A DNA stretch of 64,000 nucleotides, taken from NCBI GenBank assembly GCA_013399895.1, contig VXBA01000678.1, positions 300,805-364,804 on the forward strand, written 5' to 3'. Source of the stretch: Serilophus lunatus (Eukaryota > Chordata > Aves > Passeriformes > Eurylaimidae). Position numbers and translations under genes: made by a program. Shown one piece after another: positions 13,601-21,595 of the stretch. The stretch's first letter is position 1; the number at the start of each line of letters is the position of its first letter. The notes below the pieces were generated by a model. It was given only the letters and a program-made list of their open reading frames with translations, was not told where the DNA came from and did no database searches.

Positions 13601-16010
13601 GGTTAGATGTGTAGCCATGGCCTGAAAGGTTATTAATAAATACTAATGAGGGGATTAAAAATGCAGGTCTGTGAACAGCAGAGAAAAGGTAATAGGAAAT
13701 GATCAATAAACTACATACAGTACTAAGAAGACTACAATCAACTTTATGCTTTTATATAATCTCTTTTTTCTAGCTCCTACTTTTAATTCAGGATTTTCCT
13801 GACTACTGGGAAAGAGCCTCAGCAAGAGCCTGATTAAGCTGAAATTAATGAGTGTTTGTTTACTAAAAACAAACAAAAATCAATCCCTCACATTTACTTC
13901 ACATTATCCATTGTATTCAGAACACCACTGGATCTTCTTTTTTTCCCCCCCAAATGGAATTATGGAGAAAAACAATCCTATGACATTTTTTGCCTCTGTT
14001 CTTCCCTTGACTGTGTTCATTTCATGCTCAACTGGAAAGGATCTGTTTGTGTACTTCCAGAAGAAATACCATGGCTCCAAGCACTAACAAGCAGATTCTG
14101 AGCATGGAAAAGGTGTATGTGAACTAGGTTTGTTATCCTGTTGTCTTAAGCAGTTGGAGTGTATTTTGGGACCCATAAAATGGATGATTCCAATGCAAAG
14201 TTAAATGTATGGAGACGATTCCATCTGTGGTTACACTTATATTTAGTTTGTTCAGGTCTTACCTCTCCAAGTATGCATCTTACAATAAAAATCCAGTACT
14301 TGATCAAGTTCCCTGAAGCTCGAGGAATAACCATTGAGAAAAAGGTTTATTTTGCCCATTTTTAAATCAAAACTGTTGATAAACTTCCAGTACGTACTGA
14401 GAACAAGCTGGCAATTTCATCTTTCAAAGTGTGGGGTGGTGGTGATGTTGGTTTTTTTATCTGATTGTACAGTGGCAAATTTCCCTTGTTTTTGTTGACC
14501 ACCAAGCAGTCAGTACATATTTTGAGGGGCTGATCTCATAATTAGTTTGTGACATTTCCCCCTCCCTTTGCCTCCCAAAAGCATTGCATGTCAAATTAAC
14601 ACAGGAACTACATGCTATACTTAGAAAAACAACAAGTGTTCACAGCACTGATATATGAATACAACAGTTTAAATCAACACATGAAAAAGAAAGTATTTAA
14701 CTGAAACTGGACCAAAAAGCCACGTGAAGTTTCTACACAAGGAACACAACTTCAGGTTACTCCCAGCGCACAGCTCTGCTAACAGGATGTACTCTCAAAT
14801 ATTGATGTGGCATTTAAGCACAAACCTCTTGAGTTGTTCCCATTAACACTTAAAAAAATCTCTTCTAACCAATGCCTTCCAGTTTGCCTTCTCTAGTGCT
14901 ACCAGCATATCAAATTTACTATGGTTTTGAAGCTGCCATTTAAAATACCAACACTGCCTTGAAATTCTGGAAAACACACTTGTCCTCATCCTTAACAGAA
15001 AGTCTGAGAAGTTTGTTGCGATCTCAGAGACACCAATATTCTTTCAACCTTAGTAATGGGAGGTTTGAAGGATCTTTTTTTCCAGAGGTATTTCAACACG
15101 GTTCTTATTAAGTGTCCATGGTTATATTTCAAAGTGTCAAGACTGCACAGCCCATGAGTGTGCCCTCAGCTTTGTAATTATGTGTCTCAGCAGCCAAGTC
15201 TGTATTTAGAAATAATGCTTATGCAACACTGTGCTTAGAGAAAGAGCATTAATTTTGAATCTCTAACAAAAAGTAAAAAAGCAAAGGCTAAAAACTGAGA
15301 CCAATTAATTTTCATTTTCTAGTAAATGACAGCAAGTTGTTTGATCCAACAACTGTATTTGTAGAACCATCCCAGGCAGAGAACAGACTCCAGCTACACC
15401 TTCAGGTGTGTCCCAGCTCCTCAACAGTGACACAACCAAGCACAGTTTGCAAAAAACTACGAATCCACCGCAGCAAAGAAAACCTAAAAGCAAAAACATC
15501 AGACTGGGAAGGATCACAACAAGCAGGTCTGTAAAGTAATGGCTGGAAAAGCGTGGAGGTGGGAAGGACAAGGAGCACACAGACACACAGAGACAGACAC
15601 AGACACATACATATACACACAGAGACAGACAGACACACACACACACACAGACACACACACACACACACAGAGACACACAGACACACACACAGACACACAC
15701 ACAGACACACACACATTCCCGCAGCAGAACAGACCCGGCCATTCCCGGTTTAACTCGCGGCCGCCGCCCGGGCTCGGCCAAAGGCCCTCGCTCGGTGCCC
15801 GTTCGCGGGGGGCTCCCACCGCCCCCTCACACACCGGCGGCCCGGGGGGCCCGGCCCCGCCCCGCTCCTGCCCCTCGGCCGCGGGGCGGAGGGAAGGAAA
15901 GGAAGGGAGGGAGGGAGGGAGGAAGGAAGGGAACGGAAGGAGGGAGGCACCGCCACCCCCGTAACTCACCAGCTGCTCGGCGGCGGCGGCGCCTCTTCCC
16001 CTTCCGCCAT
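1509..16010 (-). CDS. TBC1D23: TBC1D23, 5' ten coding exons (partial gene; exons listed separately)
   Basis: TBC1 domain family member 23 is a non-catalytic TBC protein at the trans-Golgi. In the known family its TBC domain binds golgin-97 and golgin-245 and its C-terminal part binds the FAM21/WASH side, capturing endosome-derived vesicles. Ten minus-strand exons (16010-15970, 10773-10662, 10439-10334, 8703-8499, 6988-6865, 4912-4788, 4674-4631, 3687-3584, 2731-2609, 1601-1509) total 1,077 nt, exactly 359 codons, and every junction keeps the frame. The human protein is near 685-700 residues, so about half is present. Residues about 40-260 form the TBC domain and residues from about 329 begin the rhodanese-like domain. 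The remaining exons, with the rest of the rhodanese-like domain and the C-terminal domain, must lie left of base 1. The IxxDxxR arginine-finger motif of active TBC GAPs is replaced by IHKDCQE (residues 78-84). Gene identity is very secure; single exon edges slightly less so. Confidence 0.95.
1602..2608 (-). other. TBC1D23 intron 9
   Basis: About 1.0 kb between exons 10 and 9. No coding, RNA or repeat feature was recognised. Confidence 0.7.
2609..2731 (-). CDS. TBC1D23: TBC1D23 exon 9
   Basis: Encodes residues 288-328: DNHSLFGSSLLGLKDDDTDL, then SQALCLAVSVSEILQANQQQ and a final Gly. The acceptor is AATTAG. The inferred donor is GTCAGT (2608-2603), off the GTRAGT consensus at position +3. It was chosen because it makes the protein read QQG-EGVRFF, as in the family. 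Confidence 0.9.
2732..3583 (-). other. TBC1D23 intron 8
   Basis: About 0.85 kb between exons 9 and 8, with short A/T homopolymer runs near 3010-3045. Nothing else was recognised. Confidence 0.7.
3584..3687 (-). CDS. TBC1D23: TBC1D23 exon 8
   Basis: Encodes residues 253-287 and carries the highly conserved LEDIEDLFSLAQYYCSKTPA followed by SFRK, downstream of the TBC domain. The acceptor is CTTTCTCAG and the donor GTAATA. It ends on a codon boundary. Confidence 0.95.
3688..4630 (-). other. TBC1D23 intron 7
   Basis: About 0.94 kb of AT-rich intron between exons 8 and 7. Nothing further was recognised. Confidence 0.7.
4631..4674 (-). CDS. TBC1D23: TBC1D23 exon 7 (44-nt short exon)
   Basis: Encodes Lys238 to Ile252, DVILAQESDKEEMI, matching the family sequence after NAK. 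The acceptor is TGTTTCCAG and the donor the perfect GTAAGT. Intron 6 between exons 7 and 6 is only 113 bp (4675-4787). Confidence 0.92.
4788..4912 (-). CDS. TBC1D23: TBC1D23 exon 6
   Basis: Encodes residues 197-237 in the C-terminal half of the TBC domain: LGSLFSYYCSAEVTQAIWDG followed by YLQQADPFFIYF and a hydrophobic LMLIILVN helix. The acceptor is ATTTTTAG and the donor GTAAGT. The exon ends AA, completed to Lys238 by exon 7. Confidence 0.94.
4913..6864 (-). other. TBC1D23 intron 5
   Basis: About 1.95 kb between exons 6 and 5. It includes a plus-strand open frame near 5991-6329 that lacks any family resemblance I know and is treated as chance. Confidence 0.65.
6865..6988 (-). CDS. TBC1D23: TBC1D23 exon 5
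   Basis: Encodes residues 155-196 of the TBC domain, including KGRPFHLFRLLLQYHEPELC and TPDSYALNW. The acceptor ends TTTAG before 6988 and the donor GTAATA follows 6865. It was too short for a simple long-ORF search and was found by translating between splice consensus sites. Confidence 0.94.
6989..8498 (-). other. TBC1D23 intron 4
   Basis: About 1.5 kb of AT-rich intron between exons 5 and 4. No confident repeat or RNA gene was seen. Confidence 0.65.
8499..8703 (-). CDS. TBC1D23: TBC1D23 exon 4
   Basis: Encodes residues 87-154, with the family-diagnostic stretches ESVITFYCKSRN, WIHLLKPLVHL and LPRSDLYNCFYAIMNKFIP. The acceptor is TTATTCCAG and the donor GTAAAA. The exon ends with the first two bases of Arg155. 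Confidence 0.96.
8704..10333 (-). other. TBC1D23 intron 3
   Basis: About 1.6 kb between exons 4 and 3. No further feature was recognised. Confidence 0.65.
10334..10439 (-). CDS. TBC1D23: TBC1D23 exon 3
   Basis: Encodes residues 52-86, beginning IALNVVGKGDSLASWDGSLD. It holds IHKDCQE at the place where catalytic TBC domains carry IxxDxxR, so no arginine finger is present. The acceptor is TTTTCAG and the donor GTAAGT. The last base (G) joins AG of exon 4 to give Glu87. Confidence 0.95.
10662..10773 (-). CDS. TBC1D23: TBC1D23 exon 2
   Basis: Encodes residues 14-51, including GGCDLETVRNIIQGRQLPPD and LRGKVWK at the entry to the TBC domain. The acceptor TTTTAG lies immediately before 10773 and the perfect donor GTAAGT follows at 10661-10656. 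The 112-nt length restores a codon boundary. Confidence 0.95.
15577..15716. repeat. (CA)n/(CAGA)n compound microsatellite
   Basis: About 140 bp of almost pure alternating CA with interspersed CAGA and CATA steps, reading TG-rich on the TBC1D23 strand. It lies in intron 1 about 250 bp downstream of exon 1. Apparent Cys/Val or His/Thr-rich open frames here are repeat artefacts. Length polymorphism is likely. Confidence 0.95.
15889..15949. repeat. Polypurine (GGGA/GGAA)n tract
   Basis: About 60 bp, almost all purine on the plus strand, built from GGAA and GGGA units. It sits some 20 bp inside intron 1 from the TBC1D23 exon 1 donor. Such mirror-like polypurine tracts can adopt triplex DNA and GGAA runs can bind ETS factors; neither is shown here. 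Confidence 0.85.
15970..16010 (-). CDS. TBC1D23: TBC1D23 exon 1 (start codon exon)
   Basis: The ATG at 16010-16008 opens MAEGEEAPPPPSS, matching the known N-terminus of the family (MAEGED...). The exon ends TG, followed by the consensus donor GTGAGT at 15969-15964. The first base of exon 2 completes Trp14. The exon lies in a CpG island, and the upstream in-frame codons are GC-rich and low-complexity, so this ATG is the natural start. Confidence 0.93.
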
Positions 16011-16016
16011 CGCTGT

Positions 16017-16023
16017 TGACGTG
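16017..16023 (+). promoter_or_regulatory. CRE half-site-like TGACGTG
   Basis: TGACGTG lies 7 bp upstream of the TBC1D23 start codon on the opposite strand. This is a motif match only; it may lie in the 5'UTR. Confidence 0.35.
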
Positions 16024-16036
16024 CCCGCGCTCCCGG

Positions 16037-16042
16037 CCGGAA
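16037..16042 (+). promoter_or_regulatory. ETS-like CCGGAA
   Basis: CCGGAA(A) lies 27 bp upstream of the TBC1D23 ATG and matches the ETS core common in TATA-less housekeeping promoters. The call is by motif only. Confidence 0.35.
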
Positions 16043-16741
16043 AGCGCCGCCGGGAGGTGGGATTTCTCCCGGAGCCCGGCCCTTCCCAGGCTCCCGTCCC
16101 CGCCTCCCCGAGCTGCCGCCGAGGGAGGGCTCGGGGAGGGAGGGCTCGGGGTGGGCGGGACGGCCCCTGGAGCGGGAGGGTTGAGGCTCTTCTGCTCTCG
16201 CTTCCCCCGCAGCCCGCGGTGTGCCACCCGCGGGGCAATTCCCGAGTTTGGGGCGGAACGCTGTTCCCAAAGGGCTACAAAACACCTGGCGGCATCCAGC
16301 GGCACCCGTGCGCGGGGGAAAACAACAGGCGAACAACAGGATCCCTCGATGGGAGCCCGGAGGAATCGCGGGAGCGGCTGATCCGCGGCTTGGCTCGGGA
16401 TGCGCTGCCATGGGAACGCCCTGGGATGCAGCGGGACGGCTCCTGTGGGAAAAGACACGGCCCGGCTTAACCCGCGGGCTGCGCTTCCCGCAGAGCCGGG
16501 GGGGCATTCCCGATCCCCCCGCGCACATCCCGGCCTCGCGGGACAGGTTCCGTGGATAACCTCCGTCGGAAAAGGAGCGGGACGAGGCAATTACAGAACG
16601 TTACGAAGGAAAGGGCAATACTTTGCTTTTTCTCGCTTCTTCTATACTTTTCACCAAACAAACAAACAAACAAAAAAACCCACCCTCCCTCGCCTACATT
16701 TTAAACGCCTGCTCTTATTTTAGGCGACCAGCCCCCACGAT

Positions 16742-17190
16742 GTTTCCAAGGTAGGGATCCCCTCATTCTCAAGGCAGGGATCTCCCCATTCCCAAGACAG
16801 GGATCCCCTCATTCCCAAGGCAGGGATCCCCTCATTCTCAAGGCAGGGATCTCCCCCGTTCCCAAGGCAGTGATCTCCCCATTCCAGTGATCTCCCCATT
16901 CCCAAGGCAGGGATTCTCCCAATCCCAAGGCAGGGATTCCACCCCATTCCCAAGGCAGGGATTCTCCCAATCCCAAGGCAGGGATTTCCCCCATTCCCAA
17001 GGCAGGGATTCTCCCATTCCCGAGGCAGGCATTCCCCCCTTCCCCGGGCAGGGCTTANGATTCCCCCCATTCCCGAGGCAGGGATTCTCCCATTCCCGAG
17101 GCAGGTATGCCCCCGTTCCCAGGGCAGGTATCCCCCCGTCCCCAGGGCAGCGATTTCCCCGTTCCCGCGGCAGGGATGCCCCCGCTCCCG
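16742..17190. repeat. ~23-25 bp GC-rich minisatellite (about 19 copies)
   Basis: Tandem units of the type CAAGGCAGGGATTCTCCCATTC repeat with a 23-25 bp period, diverging toward the right end where CG-containing variants appear. One copy near 16885 is shortened, and one contains an unresolved base (N at 17058). Long Gly/Leu/Pro-rich frames on both strands are products of the repeat. Five copies hold exact GGGRNWYYCC kappaB-type decamers. Confidence 0.95.
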
Positions 17191-17224
17191 CGGGGGGGCG
17201 GTGCCCGGCCGGGCCCGCTGTCCG

Positions 17225-17235
17225 TGCGCAGGCGC
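17225..17235 (+). promoter_or_regulatory. NRF1-like site TGCGCAGGCGC
   Basis: It differs from the NRF1 consensus YGCGCAYGCGCR at one central base and lies about 20 bp upstream of the CMSS1 start codon. NRF1 sites are frequent in CpG promoters of housekeeping genes such as ribosome-biogenesis factors. It may be in promoter or 5'UTR. Confidence 0.45.
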
Positions 17236-17255
17236 GGGGGCGCGGCGGTGGCGGC

Positions 17256-17313
17256 ATGGGGGACGCGCTGGAGGAGCCGTGGTGGGACATCCCCGGGACC
17301 GGCGGCGCTCCAG
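17256..17313 (+). CDS. CMSS1: Probable CMSS1 first coding exon (partial gene)
   Basis: The ATG at 17256 opens MGDALEEPWWDIPGTGGAP and ends with one base of a Gly codon, followed by a donor-like GTACCC. The human CMSS1 (cms1 ribosomal small subunit homolog) N-terminus begins MADDLGDEWWENQPTGAG, so the acidic start, paired Trp and the exon-end Gly agree. CMSS1 is a nucleolar, helicase-related protein linked to small-subunit ribosome biogenesis. Supporting context: FILIP1L is nested antisense downstream, as in the human CMSS1 locus. The exon is only 19 codons and the donor is not ideal. No second exon was recognised in the window, and an assembly gap follows within about 100 bp. The human gene is very long because its introns span FILIP1L. 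Confidence 0.72.
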
Positions 17314-17413
17314 GTACCCCGGCACCCCCTCCCGGCCCGCGGGCAGCTCTCCTGACACACAGCTCCCACCCTGCCCTCCTTCCCCCGCTTTTTTTATTTT
17401 ATTTTTTTTATTT

Positions 17414-17438
17414 NNNNNNNNNNNNNNNNNNNNNNNNN
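17414..17438. other. Assembly gap (25 N)
   Basis: A 25-base run of N sits in T-rich/GC-rich sequence just after the CMSS1 exon. The round length suggests a placeholder of unknown true size. A single N also occurs at 17058. Confidence 0.98.
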
Positions 17439-20400
17439 TCCCTCCAGCTCCCCCCCGCCTTTCCCTCCTCCGTTTTTAATGTACGTCTCCCGGTTTTCCA
17501 CTCTCACTGGCTTTTTCTCCCGTTCGTGCTGTTCCTGTTTGCTGCCCGTGGCGGGTTTGCTTGTCAGCAGGATCCGTGCAGTCGGGTGATGCCCCCCAGA
17601 CCTGGGACGGACCTTGGAGCGGCGAAGGGAGGCACCAGTGCTTAGGGAACGACAGGAATCCCACGAAAACACATTTCAGCCAGGCTTAAAAAGCAAGGAG
17701 GCAGAATGGGAAGCACTCTTGCTTTGAGTTCAGAGCTGTCCCCTGTGTTCATTTCGCTTCTAAACCGGACTTTTTCCAAACCGAGTTTGATTGATGAGAG
17801 GCTTTTGCAAAATGTACGGTCCTTGTGGGTCCAGCTCGGGGGATGCTGTGCTTGTGTGTTCATTGCTGTTACCGGCGTGAGCTTAACAGTTCTGGAAGGC
17901 CTTGGAAACAGTAAATCCATAGTAGAGCCTTTGGAGGGAAAAGTGTCTGTGTTAGTTGGAAAGCATCACCCACGTGCTCCCTGGAGTGTGGCACATCACC
18001 TTGCCACGTGTTGCTGTGAAAGGGCACAAGGTAAACAGCTTTTCTCCAGCTATTGCTCTATGCAGTGTAGTACTAGGACTGATTTGTCTCTTTTTTCTGG
18101 TGGCTGTAATATCTGTCCCCTATATTTGTTTTTTTTTTTCCCAACGTGTATTGCAACCACAGGCTGTAAAGTGCTTTATCTGTAGTGTTGAGATTTGGTA
18201 TGGAAATGTAAGTAGGTCTGGGCAGATAAAATGACTTTAGGCTTTATAGTGCCCTGCTGTATTGATTATTTTTTTAAAATTTATTTTTTAATGTAGTATT
18301 TGTAAGAGTTGGGTGTTACTGAGAGTTATCTGCATCTCTGGGAAGACTCCAAATCTCTTGAGTGTTTTAATAATTGTTGGTTATTTCCTGTGAAAAGGTA
18401 TTTGGAGACTAGTTAGAAAGCAATATAAAAATTGTGTCTGTGTGATAAAGAGGGGTTATGAGCACTAATGGGGCTTCTGAGCATTCCATTTTTATTTTAG
18501 GTTTCTTAGCAGGTCCAATTTCCACAGTAAATGCTCTTCACTAGGAATTTTGTTTAGAAGCCTACCTGCACATCCTGCCAGCCAAAGGTTTCATTTGAGG
18601 TGGGTGATATCTGAGTACTATAATGTTGGCAGCTTTCCTTTAGAAGCTGAATACAGAGGAGGACTTTGATGATAAACTTTGGAAATAATGGGTAAACCAT
18701 CTGACTTTGAAGTGGGACTGTGAATGACAACTCTTCCAGGTGCATAAAACTCCATGGAATTTTTGCATTTGTATTTCTGAGCTACTGAAATAATTCAGGT
18801 GGGAAGTAACCTCTGGAGATGTCTGTTCATTCTTTGAATGTGTTACAAGTAATGATTACAGGTGAGTGTTGTGCAAACCATGGACTCTGCTGTCTGTAGC
18901 TCACCTTCATTAACTTGTTGGCAACTTCTTTTCATGGAGCCTGTTGTTGGATTAAGCTAAAACAAACCATCAGTAAAGTAACATCTATCACTTTTATTTT
19001 GTTCAACTCTTTTTCACATAAAACATGTAAAATCAGGGTTAATTTTGACTGTATCCTATGGATACTGTGAAATGCATTAAAATATTTTGGCATGAAAGAG
19101 GAAATCAGGAGTTACAATGTACAATGTAAGCAGCAATACAAGAAAATTAGTGAGCACCTCTGACAGACTTGATCAGTTTTATTTCTATGAAACGTCAAGT
19201 TCCGTTAAAAAAATATTTACTATCCAACTTCATTTTTGACTTGTTTTAAAATGGCATCTCTGCCTCAACTGTAGGTGCACAGCAGAATCCAAAATGTATT
19301 TTTTAAATACGGATCTTTTGCCAAAACCTTCTAGGTTAACCCTAGAATAACTTGTGACCAACAGGCCATTCTTCCCAATAACTCAGCTCTCAAGAGTCTT
19401 AGATTTTAGCAACTTGTAGTTAGAAAAGGCTGCTTTTGAGATGAGTGTCTTTCATACACTTCACTTAAAGAGTACAAAACCACAATATACATATAAATAC
19501 ATATTCTAGTATATGGATAGATAAGTAATTCTAAATCTGCTTTTGGCCACGTCATTGGAAATCATTATTTTAGAATCTGTATTAAAGATTAAAGGTAATT
19601 ACTCTCACTTGGAGACATGAAAGTTTCCCCTGCTGCAGGTGGCTTATAGATGTAAAAAAACTCCACAAGACCCACGGAGAAAACCCTGAAGGGATTACCC
19701 ATCTATTTACCTTGTCACATGACACAAACTAAAGAATCTTGCCCAATAACTTCTTCATCAAACCTTTGAGAGGAGAAGTGTGGAGAGAGTGGTTTGGGAT
19801 TATTCTCTACTTTGTTTAGTGCTACATGTCCCATGTCATGCAACTGCAGGACTTCCTTACCTCCCTCTTTCCAGATCATGTCACAACTCAGTCCAGTCTT
19901 TAGTATGATTTTTATATTGCATTCAGAATTACAAGGGAGAGGGTAGGGAATACTGAGGAGTTTGTTTTGTATTGGTGAAGGCCACCAACTTTTTCCTTTT
20001 CTCTCCATGAACAGAAAGAACAAACACTTCTCACAGCACTTTAAATGTCTGTATCTTGCCTGTAGCCAGCAGACCACATCTCCCAAGTGGTTTCAGGGAG
20101 AGGGGTGGACCTGTATTTGTCAGAAATTCTTCCAGTTGCCTCCTTTTATGTTACCACTCCTTGTCTTTCATTCTCCATGCTTTGTTTATCTCCCTTAATC
20201 CCCTAGGAGTGTAGTTTCTCAGTTTTAGATCCTTAAGTAGGAGTCTATGTGGGCCACATCCCTCATATGTAGAAATTAGTCATGTCATCACAAGAGAGGA
20301 GCAAAGGACAGGAATTCTTGTATGTCAGCAGTTCAAACAGGTGAGAGGTATGATGTGGGACCATGGAGGATAGTCTGGCAGTGTTCTGTGGGCTCTAAAG

Positions 20401-21570
20401 CAAAGGATGCTCTTTTGGGAATTGATTTCGTTTGCCAGAGGTTTTCTTTTCTTCCTGTGGACTGGCTGTAAAGGGTGCCAGGTAGCATCAATTTGTAAAG
20501 TGTGATTTGCTGCTACTGAGAAGCAGACTGTTCATTGTAGTGAAAAGAGCACTGTTGCTTGGTTGGAGCTGAGATCTCTTGGTGGACCTGTGTATGGAGA
20601 GGTTTGTATCTTTTTTTTTTTTGGCTCATGAATGAATTGCTGTGTCTTCTGATGGAATTAGGTCAGGTATTAGAAGATCCTTCTGGTAAGCCTGCCAAGT
20701 TGACAGCTGCTTTTTGAAGTCTACATTTCTTCACATTTATATTGACTTAATTCTGCAGGTTGCAGAATGTTTGGTGGGTTGCTTCTGAGAGCTGTATTTG
20801 GATCAGAGCGTACATGACATGGAGTCTTGGAACTTGATAGCTGCAGATTTAGTGAATAAAACTGGAAGCCTTTTCTTTTTATTATGGAAGAGTGCAATAT
20901 CTGCATTTTGTCACTGGTGTGTCTTGTAAGACACAAGCTGAAATAATTTCTCAATAGACTCATCTTTCTAAACTTTTCCACTTTTTAAGTGCTTCTAGAG
21001 AAGTTCCTGTGAAACTGTTGAGAGAGGCATAGGTTTCTTGAAGATTTGCAAAAATAGTCACACAGCAGTGCTGGCATGTACTGTCTCACTGGTTAAGTTA
21101 AACTTTTAGCTGTGAAATAAAAGGGAAAAATCTGGTAACTGGATGCATCAAAATCTTCCCTTGCTCCAGCAGCAAAAGGATTGCAGTTCTGGCCATGGCA
21201 CTGTGATCTCCACCGGCTTTTGCTTTACTTTGGAATTAGGATTTGGCAGTTCTTAAAGAAACTCCTATGTGAAAGGAGTTTTCCCACGAATTATCTGCTG
21301 AGCCATTTAGACTGTTGGAATGCACTCTGTTAGAGGAAGAAGAATGAGGGAGACATTAATACCAGAGAAATAAATTAATTTTTATATTCTAAAACAGTAA
21401 CTCATGTTAGTAGGTATCACAGGATTCCTGTGAGGGGTTCCTGGCAGTAATAATAGTTTGTTAGTTTTAACTTTCTGTAGAACAGTGAGAAATTTCCTTG
21501 TCGCAGCAGCAACAATTGCTGTTTTTCAGAAAAGTGAAAACAGCAGACCTAGATCCTACAGTTTTGGTTT

Positions 21571-21595
21571 TTCTTTTTTTTTTTTTTTTTTTTTT
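21571..21595. repeat. Poly(T) tract
   Basis: An uninterrupted run of about 25 T. It may be the reverse-complement tail of an old retrocopy, but no parent sequence was recognised beside it. Confidence 0.8.

Larger units (their letters stand above)
10774..15969 (-). other. TBC1D23 intron 1
   Basis: About 5.2 kb, the longest intron of the visible part of the gene. Its 5' end (high coordinates) carries a CA/GA microsatellite and a polypurine tract. A 152-codon plus-strand frame at 13056-13514 has no recognisable domain and is probably chance. Confidence 0.7.
16011..17255. promoter_or_regulatory. Head-to-head CpG-island promoter region, TBC1D23 (-) / CMSS1 (+)
   Basis: The two start codons diverge and are 1,245 bp apart. 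Both ends (about 15,740-16,600 and 17,020-17,340) are rich in CG dinucleotides, unlike the flanking AT-rich introns, and no TATA box was seen at either start. The middle is occupied by a minisatellite. Motifs near the starts are an NRF1-like site by CMSS1 and ETS and CRE-half sites by TBC1D23. Transcription start sites are unknown, so UTR and promoter cannot be separated. Confidence 0.8.

Noticed and set aside
15514..16590. Long overlapping ORFs on both strands of the CpG island
   Set aside because: They are produced by CA repeats and GC-rich low-stop sequence. Only the short MAEGEE exon inside has homology and a splice donor.
16720..17645. Repetitive Gly/Leu/Trp and Pro/Gln-rich ORFs of about 210-250 codons
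   Set aside because: Direct translation of the minisatellite, with N bases inside. No independent coding evidence.
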